Shown here piece after piece: positions 32,750 through 41,987 of a DNA stretch of 64,000 nucleotides. The stretch is taken from the NCBI RefSeq assembly GCF_039537505.1, contig NZ_BAABAQ010000003.1, positions 434,001 to 498,000 of the forward strand, read 5' to 3'. Positions within the stretch are counted from its first letter, which is position 1; the number at the start of each line of letters is the position of its first letter. The notes beneath the pieces are model-generated. The model was not told the origin of the DNA, did no database searches, and saw nothing but the letters and a program-made list of their open reading frames with translations. The position numbers and the translations under genes are program-made. This DNA comes from Streptosporangium oxazolinicum. GTDB lineage: Bacteria; Actinomycetota; Actinomycetes; Streptosporangiales; Streptosporangiaceae.

Positions 32750-35439
32750 GCCCACCCACCATCCGGTTGGAGCCGCTGGTCAGCTGGCCCCAGACCATGA
32801 CGGTGGGCCAGGAGTACCTGGTCACGGTGGATCTCAGGCTCGCGGAGCCCGGCGACGAGTGGCCCTACCAGGAGGAGGAGTTCGCCTTCAGCTGCATGCT
32901 CGACGGCGGGGAGCGAATCGCCGTCGAGTCGGTGGACGACATCTCGGTGATCCTCCACCGGTTCGGCGGCACGTACGGACCCGCCCGGTTCATCGTGACC
33001 GCGCTGGGAGACACCGGGGATCACCAACTCTGGCTCAGCCTCAGCACCCAGAGGGGCGCCACCGTCAGGACCGACCCCCTGCCCGTACGCATCACCGCGC
33101 TCGCGTCCGGCGAGGAGGATCGCCACCTCGACCTCCGGACCGTCCCCGAAAAACCCCGGCAGGAGAGGCTGTCGGGAGAGGAGGGGAGCTGGGTCGCCGC
33201 GATCCACCTGGAGGGCGATCCGGTGCCGGTGAGTGCCGGGGTGCTCGTCGACGACGGCCGGGTGCTGACCTGCGCCCACGCCCTTCTGGCCGGTAGCCCG
33301 CCCACGGGCCGGCTGTGGATCACCTTCCCCAGGGCGAACCGGCCGGCGCACCGGTACGGCGCCTCGGTGGCCCCGAGGACGGAGGCGAGGCTGGAGATAT
33401 CCCGGAGCGACCTGGCGGTCCTGGTGCTCCGGGAGGCTCCCCCACCCGAGGTGCTCCCCGCGCCCGTACGGCTGAACGACGTGGACGACCTGGTCGGACG
33501 GCGGTGGTCGGCGGCGGGGCTGCCCGACCGCGAGGGCCGGAGCGTCGTCGTCAAGGGGGTCATCGACCCCGCTCCCGCTCACGGGAACGTCACGCTGACC
33601 GCCGACCCCGGCCATCGGCTGGATCCCGGCCTCAGCGGCGCCGCGGTGTGGTCGCCGGGCTACGGGGCCGTCATCGGAATGGTCCTGTGGGCCGACGGGC
33701 CGGGAAGCGGTGTGGCGATCACGATGCGGGAGGTGGACGCGCTGCTTCCCGGACGGCTGCGCGAGGGCCGCGAAGGGAGACCCGATGTCCTGGACCGGGA
33801 CCGCCTGGCCCCGGTGCGCGCCGCGCTCCCGCCGGACCACGGCGCCGGGTCACCGGACGACCCGCCGGACGACCAGGCCGCGCGGGACGCCGCCCCCCGG
33901 CGGAAGCGGGCGGACGTGATCCTCGCCGTCGAGATGTCCGGGAGGAGCGAGGCCGTCCTGCGGCGCCGACGGCTGGCGGCGGCCACGATCGAAGAGCTGG
34001 CGGCCAGGTATCCCGGCGAGGTGAACGTGGCGATCGTCGGCTACACCTACCACGACTTCAGCCGTGGAGGCGACGGGCACCGGCCGGTGGTGACCGGCTC
34101 CTGGCTGGAGCCCGCGGAGAACGCCCTGACGTCCTTGGCGAATCTGACGTCGACGTCGGAGAGATTCCCGGGGGCAGCCCCCCTGGAAGACGCCCTGCAC
34201 TACATCGACCGTCACCTCCCCTTCGGCGCCCCTGGCCGTCCCGTCGTCCTGCTGGTGCTGGCGAGGCAACCGCCCCACCCGGCCAGGGCGAGCCGAGGGA
34301 CGGCACTCCCGTGCCCGCACCGCTACGACCACCAGCAGCTGACCGGGCGGCTCGCCGAACGCGGGGTGCGCCTCATGACCGTCATCGACGACACACCGGA
34401 CCGGGCGTCCCCGCACCTGCGACGGCTCGGCGCCGACCATTCCGTGGAACTCCAATGGACCGAACCGGACGCCCTCGTGGACGCGATGGCCATCCAGCAC
34501 CTCGCGCCCGCCAGGAGGCCGGCCGGCACGCCCGGGACCACGCCCAGGTACGCTCCGGCGCCCGAGCCCGGCCGGCGCGTACGCCGCGTCGGGCTGCTCG
34601 GCCCCGCGGGCAGCGGTAAGACGACCTTTCTCGCCGCGCTCAACGTGGCGCTCCTGCTCCACGACTCCGGCCTGTCGCTGCTGGGTGCCAACCCCGCGGC
34701 GGCCGATCAGCTCGTCACGCTCACCGGCGCACTCGTACAGGAGCGCAGGTTCCCCTCGCCGGACACCGCCCTGGATGACACGGATTTGATGATCTTGGGG
34801 AGCCGGTCGTCCCGGGGCTTCCTGGGGATGGGCCGCCGCGAGACCGGCGTCCGTCTCCATCTCGGCGTCATGGACACCTCCGGCGGGCCGCGCGAGGACA
34901 TGACGCGATGGCTGACCGCCTGCGACGACCTGGTCTACCTCTTCGACCCCCTCCGTGAGCCGGAGAGCGACGACATCTACGACTTCTTCCTGAGCACGCT
35001 GCCGAGGCTCGGCCGGGACCTCGACGCGACCGGCCGCCTGCCGCAACGTCTCGCGGTCTGCGTCACCAAGTTCGACGACTTCAAGATCATGGAGACGGCG
35101 AAGCGGATGGGGCTGCTCACGACCGACCCCGAGGATCCCTTCGGGTTTCCCCGGGTGGTCGCCGAGGACGCGAAGGAGCTGTTCCAGCAGCTGTGCCGGA
35201 TATCGGCCGACGGAAACACGGACATCGTGCCGAACGCCATCGCCCGTTTCTTCCACGAGGACCGGACCAGATACTTCGTGACCTCGTCGATCGGCTTCTA
35301 CGCCCCCAGGAACGGGCCTTTCACCATGGACGACTACCAAAACCTCATCCCGACGGGGTCCGGTGACGAGGTCCGGATACGCGGCGAGGTGCGTCCGATC
35401 AACGTGCTGGAGCCGTTCCTCTGGCTGGCCCGCCCCTGA
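32746..35439 (+). CDS. Fusion protein: beta-rich domain, trypsin-like protease, vWA-like domain, GTPase
   Basis: 897 residues. Residues 1-115 form a beta-rich, Ig-like region. The trypsin-like serine protease (about 145-335) has the complete triad: His178 (LTCAHAL), Asp222 (SRSDLAVLVL) and Ser297 (DPGLSGAAV). A vWA-like domain (about 388-585) has Glu in place of the first MIDAS Asp (LAVEMSG). The C-terminal P-loop GTPase (about 612-897) has Walker A GPAGSGKT (619-626), DTSGGPRED as switch II and VTKFDD as the NKxD-type motif. The vWA and GTPase parts each have a stand-alone homologue in the facing operon. GTG start overlapping the CHAT stop. Confidence 0.88.
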   Translation: MSPPTIRLEPLVSWPQTMTVGQEYLVTVDLRLAEPGDEWPYQEEEFAFSCMLDGGERIAVESVDDISVILHRFGGTYGPARFIVTALGDTGDHQLWLSLSTQRGATVRTDPLPVRITALASGEEDRHLDLRTVPEKPRQERLSGEEGSWVAAIHLEGDPVPVSAGVLVDDGRVLTCAHALLAGSPPTGRLWITFPRANRPAHRYGASVAPRTEARLEISRSDLAVLVLREAPPPEVLPAPVRLNDVDDLVGRRWSAAGLPDREGRSVVVKGVIDPAPAHGNVTLTADPGHRLDPGLSGAAVWSPGYGAVIGMVLWADGPGSGVAITMREVDALLPGRLREGREGRPDVLDRDRLAPVRAALPPDHGAGSPDDPPDDQAARDAAPRRKRADVILAVEMSGRSEAVLRRRRLAAATIEELAARYPGEVNVAIVGYTYHDFSRGGDGHRPVVTGSWLEPAENALTSLANLTSTSERFPGAAPLEDALHYIDRHLPFGAPGRPVVLLVLARQPPHPARASRGTALPCPHRYDHQQLTGRLAERGVRLMTVIDDTPDRASPHLRRLGADHSVELQWTEPDALVDAMAIQHLAPARRPAGTPGTTPRYAPAPEPGRRVRRVGLLGPAGSGKTTFLAALNVALLLHDSGLSLLGANPAAADQLVTLTGALVQERRFPSPDTALDDTDLMILGSRSSRGFLGMGRRETGVRLHLGVMDTSGGPREDMTRWLTACDDLVYLFDPLREPESDDIYDFFLSTLPRLGRDLDATGRLPQRLAVCVTKFDDFKIMETAKRMGLLTTDPEDPFGFPRVVAEDAKELFQQLCRISADGNTDIVPNAIARFFHEDRTRYFVTSSIGFYAPRNGPFTMDDYQNLIPTGSGDEVRIRGEVRPINVLEPFLWLARP

Positions 35440-35455
35440 GCCGGGCCCGCCCGCT

Positions 35456-37246
35456 CTAGGAGCGTTTGCGGGACGTGAAACCGAGGCGTCGCAGGAGTGA
35501 GGGGTCGGTGCCGGACTCCTCCGGCCGGGTGGCGCGCGTCCGCGACGGACGGGCCTCCGGGGTGTCGTGCTCGGTCTGGAACTTCTCGAAGATCTTCGAG
35601 GTGATGCCCCCCTGGCCGAGAAGCTCGTGGAAGACGAGGTGCGGGAGCAACCGGCGGGCGGGGGCGTCGCACAGCAGCGCCAGCGCGGCGAGCAGCGGCA
35701 CCGACAACACCTCGGCGTGAGCGGTGAAGGCCTCCCGCGCCTTCTCCGGGTCGAGGGACGGACCGTAGTCGATCACCAGCAGGACGAGGTGTTTCTCGAA
35801 CTGACTGTCCGCGTCGGCCTCGTCGAGCCGCTCGACCGCGGCCGTGAGCCGCCCCCGCCCCCGCAGGGCCGCGCCGATGCCGGTCCGCTGGACGGGATCG
35901 GCCCAGCGGGAGGCGAGCTCCGAGCACACGAGCCGCACGACGGGCGAGGCGACCGGCTCCCGCTCCCCGGCGGCGACCAGTTCCTCGACGGACAGCAGGG
36001 TGAGGGCCGTCGCGGACTGGTACGGGTCGAGATGGCCGGCGAGCCTCAACGTGACGGCCGAGTCGGCCGCCGGCATTCTGGCCAGCGCGGTCAGCAGCCG
36101 CGCGGAGATCGGCTTCACGTCCTTGAGGATCTGGTCGAGCCCGTCGACGGTGAGCTTGGGCCCGTAGGCCACGCTCAGCACCAGATCGTAGAGACGCTCC
36201 TGAACCTCCGGGACCAGGGCGGCGCTCGGGGTCAGGAGGCGGCGGTCACTGATGATGTTGCGCCGGCGGCGCACACCGCCGTTCAGGGCGGCCGACCCCC
36301 GCAGCGCGTCGAGCCGGGCCAGATGCCCGGGGAGCAGGGCCGTCCGCCCGTCCTCGATGCTGTCGGCACAGGCGATCAGCAGGTCGTCGATCGACGTGGG
36401 GAAGGGCTTCGCGCCGGACTCGGCGTCCGACAGGACGGCCGCCAGGGTCTCCGCGGAGAACTTCCGCTGCTCGGTCTCGCGGGAGAACCGCGCGATCAGC
36501 TCCGCGAGGCCGTTCTCCTGCCTGCTCGTCAGCATCTTGTGGTAGCGGTGGGCGACGTCGTGGCTCTCGGGAACGCTCACCTCCTGCCTCCAGACGATGT
36601 TGAACGCGTTCTCCGACGGGTGCTCGGCGAAGAACAGCCTGCTCCGGTGCCCGGCCGCGGGCGGAGCCCACGTCGAGGCGATCAGCTTGGTCCTGAAGCC
36701 GTACGGGAGCAGCGCGGCCACCGTGTCCAGGAACCGGAGCCGGTCGAGCAGCGACGCTCCGTCGCCTTCGACGACGCAGACCCGCTGGCCGGTGAGCAGG
36801 AGGGCCGCCGCGCCCAGCTCGGTCCGACCGACGGCCTCGGCGACGGCATCGGCGTCCAGCGCCGGTGGGGAGACGACGAGCGGGCCACCGTCGGACGGCA
36901 CCGCCTGACCGTCCAGCGCCCGGTAGAGCCCCTCGTAGGAGACGGGTCCGTAGACGGCCTGCGCGTAGGGCACGCAGAAGCAATGGGTGACCGCTATCCC
37001 GCGGCCCAGCCCGTCGAACGCGTCGGACCACTTCTGGACGGCGAGGAAGAGATGCGCGCCCTCGTCGGCGCCCGCCCTGGCGATCGTCACCTGCGGAAGC
37101 TTCCTGGGGGTCACCCTGGCGTACCGGTCGACGAGCGCGGAGAAGCCCGAGCGGCCGATCCGTCCTCGGCTGCAGGACAGGACGTCGTGCGCGTCCTTGC
37201 TTCCCGGGAGTATGCCCCACAGTGCCCACTCGGCTTCTATCAGCAT
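35456..37246 (-). CDS. GTPase-associated protein (GAP1-like), soluble paralogue
   Basis: 596 residues. I recognise the layout of GTPase-associated protein 1: an N-terminal domain with EWALWGILPGSKDAHDVLSCSRG, THCFCVPYAQ and SYEGLYRAL, a middle part with RLRFLDTVAALLPYGFRTKLIASTW, then a long helical region. It is a paralogue of the next gene upstream, sharing FLDTVAALLPYG and the FCVPYA motif. It has no membrane segment. Function unknown; the family is encoded beside conflict-system GTPases, presumably as binding partners. It is the last gene of block B, converging on the trypsin-vWA-GTPase gene with only 16 bp between stops. Confidence 0.75.
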   Translation of the reverse strand: MLIEAEWALWGILPGSKDAHDVLSCSRGRIGRSGFSALVDRYARVTPRKLPQVTIARAGADEGAHLFLAVQKWSDAFDGLGRGIAVTHCFCVPYAQAVYGPVSYEGLYRALDGQAVPSDGGPLVVSPPALDADAVAEAVGRTELGAAALLLTGQRVCVVEGDGASLLDRLRFLDTVAALLPYGFRTKLIASTWAPPAAGHRSRLFFAEHPSENAFNIVWRQEVSVPESHDVAHRYHKMLTSRQENGLAELIARFSRETEQRKFSAETLAAVLSDAESGAKPFPTSIDDLLIACADSIEDGRTALLPGHLARLDALRGSAALNGGVRRRRNIISDRRLLTPSAALVPEVQERLYDLVLSVAYGPKLTVDGLDQILKDVKPISARLLTALARMPAADSAVTLRLAGHLDPYQSATALTLLSVEELVAAGEREPVASPVVRLVCSELASRWADPVQRTGIGAALRGRGRLTAAVERLDEADADSQFEKHLVLLVIDYGPSLDPEKAREAFTAHAEVLSVPLLAALALLCDAPARRLLPHLVFHELLGQGGITSKIFEKFQTEHDTPEARPSRTRATRPEESGTDPSLLRRLGFTSRKRS

Positions 37247-37259
37247 GGCCGCCCCCCGC

Positions 37260-39215
37260 TCAGCGACCCGGGGCCGGGATGAGCATGAAGAACTCCACCA
37301 GCGCGATGACGGCGAATATGATCATCAAGAGGTACAGGGTCAGCGGAGGTATGAGAGGTCTGTCCCGGCGCCTGTCCCCGAACCGCTTCTTCTTCCCCGA
37401 CGACTCGGCGGGGGTGAGGTGGCTCACGCCGGACTCGGATCCGAACAGCAGCTTCTTGACCAGATCGACGATCTCGGGGTCGAGCCCCGAGCCGCGCACG
37501 AGATTGAGGGCGGACTTCTTCACGGCCTCCCCCGCGCCCGTGCCGAACAGCGTCACCGCGGCGGCGACCAGCACCCCCGACCGCCCGCCCGAGGAGAGGA
37601 GGACCTCCTCGAACTCCTTGGTGCGGAGTTCCGGCCCGTAGGCCGCCCGTAGCAGATCGAGGAGCACGTCGAACTGGGCCCGGTCGCCAGCCGAATAAAG
37701 CGCGCCGAGCACGTCGGTGAGATAGCCGTGCTCGCGCAGGGCATCGGCGATCTCCGGGTCCTCGGCGCTGTCGCCGCCCCGCTTGACGAGCTCGTCACGG
37801 ATGATCTGCACCACCCGCATGTCGGGGGGCTGCCGCGCGGCCATCGCGACCAGATCCCTGGTCTGCAGCGGCCTGAGCGTCGCCTCCAGCTCCTCCCGTC
37901 CCCGCTGGTAGGCCGCTTTCATGGAGGCGACCGGATCGGGAGGGGGTTGGCGGACGATCGCCGTCGCCGACATTCCAGCCGGCTGGGCCACCTCCCGGGT
38001 GATCTCGCCCGGCCGCGCGGGCGCGTCCGCCACACCGTATCCGGCCACCCGGACCACCTCGTGCAGAAGAGTCTCCAGCTCCCCGGGCAGGCCCTCTTTC
38101 GGCGACAGCAGCAGCCGGTCCCTGATGATCTTCTGGCAGCGGGCCCGCTCGTCATCCGAGATCAGCTGGCCGCGGCTCGCGACGATGCCGTCCAGCCTGC
38201 CGAGAACGTCCCTGAGCTCAGCCGTGCTCCCGTGTTCGAGGACGTCGGCGCACTCGGTCAGCAGCCCTTCCAGCGACTCCTGGGCGGGCGGTCGCGCGGG
38301 TGGGAGCGCGGACGTGGGCGGGAGCGGAGGCGCGGACGTGGGCGGGGGCATGAGCGCCGGTACGGACGAAAGGCTGAACCCCCGGAGCAGGTCCAGCGCA
38401 CGGGACCTGCCGTTCCTGCCGAACGTGAGCGGTTCGGTGCGCGCGGCGAGCCAGTCGACCAGCTTGGCGTCCGGATCGTGACGTGCCAGCAGGGCGAGGT
38501 AGCGGTACGCGTCCTCCTCGTGGGCGGGGATCTCCGCCAGTTGTCCCCAGGTGATCGGATACGTCCTGGCGGGGACGTGCTGGGTGAACGCGAGCCTGAT
38601 CTTGTGCTCCGCGGTGCTGCTGGCCCAGGTGGACACCGTCAGCCTCGCGCGCATGCCGTACGGGAGCAGCGCGGCCACCGTGTCGAGGAATCGCAGGCGC
38701 TCCTCCATCGGGACGGCCTCGCCCCCCAGGACGCAGACGTGCTGACCGGTCATGAGCAGCGCGGCCGTGCTCATGACCGTCCCGTTCACCCTCGCCGCCA
38801 CCGCACCGGAGTCGAGCGTGGGAACGTGGACGGCGAACTGCCCGTCCATGGGCAGCGGGCACCCCTTGAGCACGTGGTAGAGGTCCTCGTAGGACACGGG
38901 GCAGGGAGATTGGGTGATCCGGGCGTACGGCACGCAGAAGTAGTGGGTGCGGGCGATCTTGCGGTGCCGCCTGTCCTCCTCGTCCGACCAGGTCTGGATG
39001 GCCAGGACCAGGTGCGCGTCGTCACCGCTGCCCACCCACGCGGCCACGACCTGGGGCAGTGTCTCCGAGGTGCCGATCGTGTAGACCGTTCTGATCTCCT
39101 CGAAGTCGTCGCGGCTGAGCAGCCCCTGGCTGCAGGCGAGAATCCTGTAGTCGTCACCGCTGCCCGGGGGTTTTCCTCCCACCGCCCATTCGAACGGCAG
39201 CTGCACCGTGCTCAT
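37260..39215 (-). CDS. GTPase-associated protein (GAP1-like) with C-terminal membrane anchor
   Basis: 651 residues. The N-terminal and middle domains match the neighbouring paralogue (PFEWAVGGKPPGSGDDYRILACSQG; THYFCVPYAR; RLRFLDTVAALLPYGMRARLTVSTW). A Pro-rich spacer (about 288-310) and a long helical region follow. The basic stretch KKKRFGDRRRDRP then precedes a single membrane helix (LTLYLLMIIFAVIALVEFFMLI) at the very end, i.e. a tail anchor. This would hold the GTPase module at the membrane. It starts 21 bp after the GTPase stop. Confidence 0.75.
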   Translation of the reverse strand: MSTVQLPFEWAVGGKPPGSGDDYRILACSQGLLSRDDFEEIRTVYTIGTSETLPQVVAAWVGSGDDAHLVLAIQTWSDEEDRRHRKIARTHYFCVPYARITQSPCPVSYEDLYHVLKGCPLPMDGQFAVHVPTLDSGAVAARVNGTVMSTAALLMTGQHVCVLGGEAVPMEERLRFLDTVAALLPYGMRARLTVSTWASSTAEHKIRLAFTQHVPARTYPITWGQLAEIPAHEEDAYRYLALLARHDPDAKLVDWLAARTEPLTFGRNGRSRALDLLRGFSLSSVPALMPPPTSAPPLPPTSALPPARPPAQESLEGLLTECADVLEHGSTAELRDVLGRLDGIVASRGQLISDDERARCQKIIRDRLLLSPKEGLPGELETLLHEVVRVAGYGVADAPARPGEITREVAQPAGMSATAIVRQPPPDPVASMKAAYQRGREELEATLRPLQTRDLVAMAARQPPDMRVVQIIRDELVKRGGDSAEDPEIADALREHGYLTDVLGALYSAGDRAQFDVLLDLLRAAYGPELRTKEFEEVLLSSGGRSGVLVAAAVTLFGTGAGEAVKKSALNLVRGSGLDPEIVDLVKKLLFGSESGVSHLTPAESSGKKKRFGDRRRDRPLIPPLTLYLLMIIFAVIALVEFFMLIPAPGR

Positions 39216-39235
39216 CGGCCCGTCCTCCTGATCGG

Positions 39236-40249
39236 CTACGGCGCGGGAATCCGCTGTCCGAGCCAGAGCATCGGCTCCATCACATTGATCGGCCGCACTT
39301 CGCCGCGTATCAGAATCTCGGTGTTGCGCCTGGTGTCGGAGGACGGTTGACCGTCCACCGGCTTGGACACCGTCGGAACAATGTTCTGATAGTCGTCCAT
39401 GTCGAAAATCCGCCTCTTGGGATCGGCATAAAAACCGATTGACGAGGTGACAAAGTACCTAATTCGGTCTTCACGGAAAAATCGCCCAATGGCATTCAGC
39501 ACCATGTCGGCGTTCCCGCTCGCCGACACCCTGCAGAGATGCTGGAACAGTTCTTTCGCGTCCTCGTTCGCCACCCGGGGAAACCCGAAGGGATCCTCGG
39601 GGTCGGTCGTGAGCAGCCGCAGCCGCTTCGCCGTCTCCAGCACCTTGAAGTCGTCGAACTTGGTGATGCAGACCGCGAGATGGTGCGGCAGCCTGCCGTC
39701 CGTCACCTCGGACCTGGCGATCACCTGCTCGGCGAGCTGGGCCAGCGCCCCGTAGAAGTACTCGAACGCGTCGCCGTCCTCGTTCTCCCTGATGGGATCG
39801 AAGAGGAAGACGACGCCCCTGCTCTGCACCAGGTTGCGGAGCAGGTCCTGCTGGGCGACCCCCCGGTTGCCGCCGAAGGCCCCGCCGGGCGGGTCGAGCA
39901 GGTTGATGCCGATCTTGAGGGCACGGGCCGCCCTCGACCTGCGGAACCAGCGGGCCCGCCGCCGCTCGTGCCCGACCAGGAACCAGTTGTAGTTGTCCAG
40001 TCCCTGCGTCCCCTCGGGGAACACCTTGTCCCGCGACAGCGCCGTGGTCTTCTCCGTCAGGAAGCTGGTGGACTGGCCGTTCGCGCCCACGACGCGCCAG
40101 TTGCCCTCCTGCCGGAGCAGGGCGATGTTGAGCGCGGCGAGAAAGGTGGTCTTACCGCTGCCCGGAGCGCCCCACATCGTGATGTTGGGCTGCGGGAGTC
40201 CGGATCCGCTGTCGGGAGCCGTACGCTGCCCGCTCCACATGTTCGTCAT
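39236..40249 (-). CDS. Stand-alone P-loop GTPase of the double-GTPase type
   Basis: 337 residues. Walker A GAPGSGKTTFLAALN, DPPGGAFGG at switch II, and CITKFDDFKVLETAKRL at the G4 position. It is closely related to the C-terminal domain of the trypsin-vWA-GTPase fusion (shared LLTTDPEDPFGFPRV, EDAKELFQ, RYFVTSSIGFYA, IRGEVRPIN). The two GTPases thus form a pair, which fits the double-GTPase arrangement described for these conflict systems, as I recall it. The start overlaps the upstream vWA gene by ATGA. Confidence 0.85.
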   Translation of the reverse strand: MTNMWSGQRTAPDSGSGLPQPNITMWGAPGSGKTTFLAALNIALLRQEGNWRVVGANGQSTSFLTEKTTALSRDKVFPEGTQGLDNYNWFLVGHERRRARWFRRSRAARALKIGINLLDPPGGAFGGNRGVAQQDLLRNLVQSRGVVFLFDPIRENEDGDAFEYFYGALAQLAEQVIARSEVTDGRLPHHLAVCITKFDDFKVLETAKRLRLLTTDPEDPFGFPRVANEDAKELFQHLCRVSASGNADMVLNAIGRFFREDRIRYFVTSSIGFYADPKRRIFDMDDYQNIVPTVSKPVDGQPSSDTRRNTEILIRGEVRPINVMEPMLWLGQRIPAP

Positions 40250-41682
40250 GGCACCTCGATGAGGGGGAAGGGGATCGATCGGTCTTGAGGCGCCGACAGG
40301 CCGAGCTCGGCGCCGAACTCACGGATGTCCAGGGCGTCCAGCCAGGTCAGCGCCGTCGCACCCAGGCGGGACCAGACGGGGTCGGCCTCCCCGACGTCCC
40401 GGTCGCAGATCGCTCCGAACGCCATGCCCGGATACTGTTCGAGCCGGCCCAGCAGCGTGCGCCAGTCGTGCCGGTGCGGGCAGGGCAGGATCGTCCCGTT
40501 CACCCTGGGCGGATGCGGGGGGCGGTCGCCGACCGTGAGCAGCACCGTCCGCCCGGCCCCGCCGACGGTGAGCCGGCCGACCACCGCGGCCAGCATGTCC
40601 TCCAGCTGCGCGCCGTGCGGGTGACCGTCCGGCGCCGGGGGGCGCCCCTCCAGGCCGGTCAGCGAGGCCAGCGCGTCTCCGGGAGAGACCAGCCAGTCCA
40701 CGACCTCCACCTCTCCGTCGGGGACCCTCCGGTCGTAGGAGTGCGCGCCGTAGGTGACCAGTGACACCTCGAGGAGGCCGGGGGCGCCCGCGGACATCGT
40801 CGCGACCATCTGGTGGAGGCGCTCCAGGCGGTTCGCGACGTCACCCGGGGCACCGCTGATCTCGACCGCGCAGATGAGGTGCTGCGAGTCGCTCCGGCTG
40901 TCGAGCCCGTTCGGCACCGCGGCGACCAGCTCGGCCCAGCCGCGGTCGTCTCTCACCAGGCCGGGCAGGCCGGTGAGACGGACCTTGCCCGGCCTCTCCA
41001 GCTCGACCGTGAAGTCGTAGTGTCCGGGAACGAGCCGCGCCGACTGGAGCGACAGAAGCAGCGGCCTGCGGCCCCAGGCCACCACGGCGAAGGCGGTGCC
41101 CCTGTCGTCGCCCGACTCACAGTACGCGGTGACCTCGACGGTCGCGCCGGGCCGCGCCCCGATCGTGAACAGCTGGTGGGCGGCGAGCTCGAACCGGCCC
41201 GTCGCGACGCTCCGCTTCAGCACGACCAGCTCGTACGGACGGTCCAGCGGGTCGTTCACGACGACGTCGCGAAGCAGCGCGTCGACCCGCACGTCCGCCT
41301 GGACGAAGGCCGCCGCCTCGGGGAACGCGGCGTGCAACCAGGTCAGCGCCTGGCCGGCCAGGGGGCTGTCGGGGAAGGAGCACACGAGGATCAGCGCGGC
41401 GCGGGAGGGGACGCCCGCGGCGCGGATGACGGCCTCCTCGGTGGGGTCCTGCCGCGTGAGGTCGCGCCCGGGACCGTCCCACCCGCCACCGGCCGCCAGG
41501 GAGGTCCACGGGACGACCGGGTCGAACCTGCAGCGCGGCCTGCCCAGCTCGTCGCGGCGCAGGTCGAACGTGGTGATGCCGTCGGCGGCCACCTCCACCA
41601 CGGTCAGCCGCCTGGACTCGTCGAGAGCCGCGACCGCCCCGGCGAGGGCCTTGCGGAGCAGATCCTCACCCGGATCGGGCAC
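40246..41682 (-). CDS. vWA-like protein, first gene of conflict block B
   Basis: 478 residues from the GTG at 41680-41682, chosen for the CGGAGG 7 bases upstream. The N-terminal half (about 1-265) is an uncharacterised domain. The C-terminal half (about 270-478) is vWA-like and matches the middle domain of the trypsin fusion: LICAVEISGAPGD, RPPHPPRVNGTILPCPHRHDWRTLLGRL. As in the fusion, the first MIDAS Asp is Glu. It is coupled to the GTPase gene by ATGA. Together the two split proteins equal the vWA-GTPase part of the fusion. Confidence 0.75.
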   Translation of the reverse strand: MPDPGEDLLRKALAGAVAALDESRRLTVVEVAADGITTFDLRRDELGRPRCRFDPVVPWTSLAAGGGWDGPGRDLTRQDPTEEAVIRAAGVPSRAALILVCSFPDSPLAGQALTWLHAAFPEAAAFVQADVRVDALLRDVVVNDPLDRPYELVVLKRSVATGRFELAAHQLFTIGARPGATVEVTAYCESGDDRGTAFAVVAWGRRPLLLSLQSARLVPGHYDFTVELERPGKVRLTGLPGLVRDDRGWAELVAAVPNGLDSRSDSQHLICAVEISGAPGDVANRLERLHQMVATMSAGAPGLLEVSLVTYGAHSYDRRVPDGEVEVVDWLVSPGDALASLTGLEGRPPAPDGHPHGAQLEDMLAAVVGRLTVGGAGRTVLLTVGDRPPHPPRVNGTILPCPHRHDWRTLLGRLEQYPGMAFGAICDRDVGEADPVWSRLGATALTWLDALDIREFGAELGLSAPQDRSIPFPLIEVP

Positions 41683-41987
41683 CTGGAAGCCTCCGTAACG
41701 CGTCTGAAGAAAGGCGTGGACTACTGTCGGCGCGGCGGCCCCTCCCGCCTCGGAATCCCCTCGGCGAGTTTCCGAACAACCGCGGTGTAATTGTCTTTCC
41801 AACCTTTGTCAGCGTCGCGCCGGCCGTGCCAAAGATCACCTCCGGCGCTTCCCACGGACTCGATTTCCCTGCGGTATAAGGAATCACACCTTACGGAATT
41901 ATAATAGTGTCCACGTCATGGCGATGCTTCCAGCCCATGATCTAAGTTCATAACCGTGAGCCCGGTCGCCATTCGGAAGGGGAATAG
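41683..41987. promoter_or_regulatory. Divergent promoter region of blocks B and C
   Basis: 305 bp without a gene. An AT-rich patch holds TATAAT at 41900-41905 inside the symmetric ATTATAAT, usable as a -10 element in either direction, and an inverted repeat TAAGG-AATCACA-CCTTA (41877-41893) that could be an operator. The DUF4407 start at 41988 has GGAAGGGGAATAG upstream. Confidence 0.5.
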
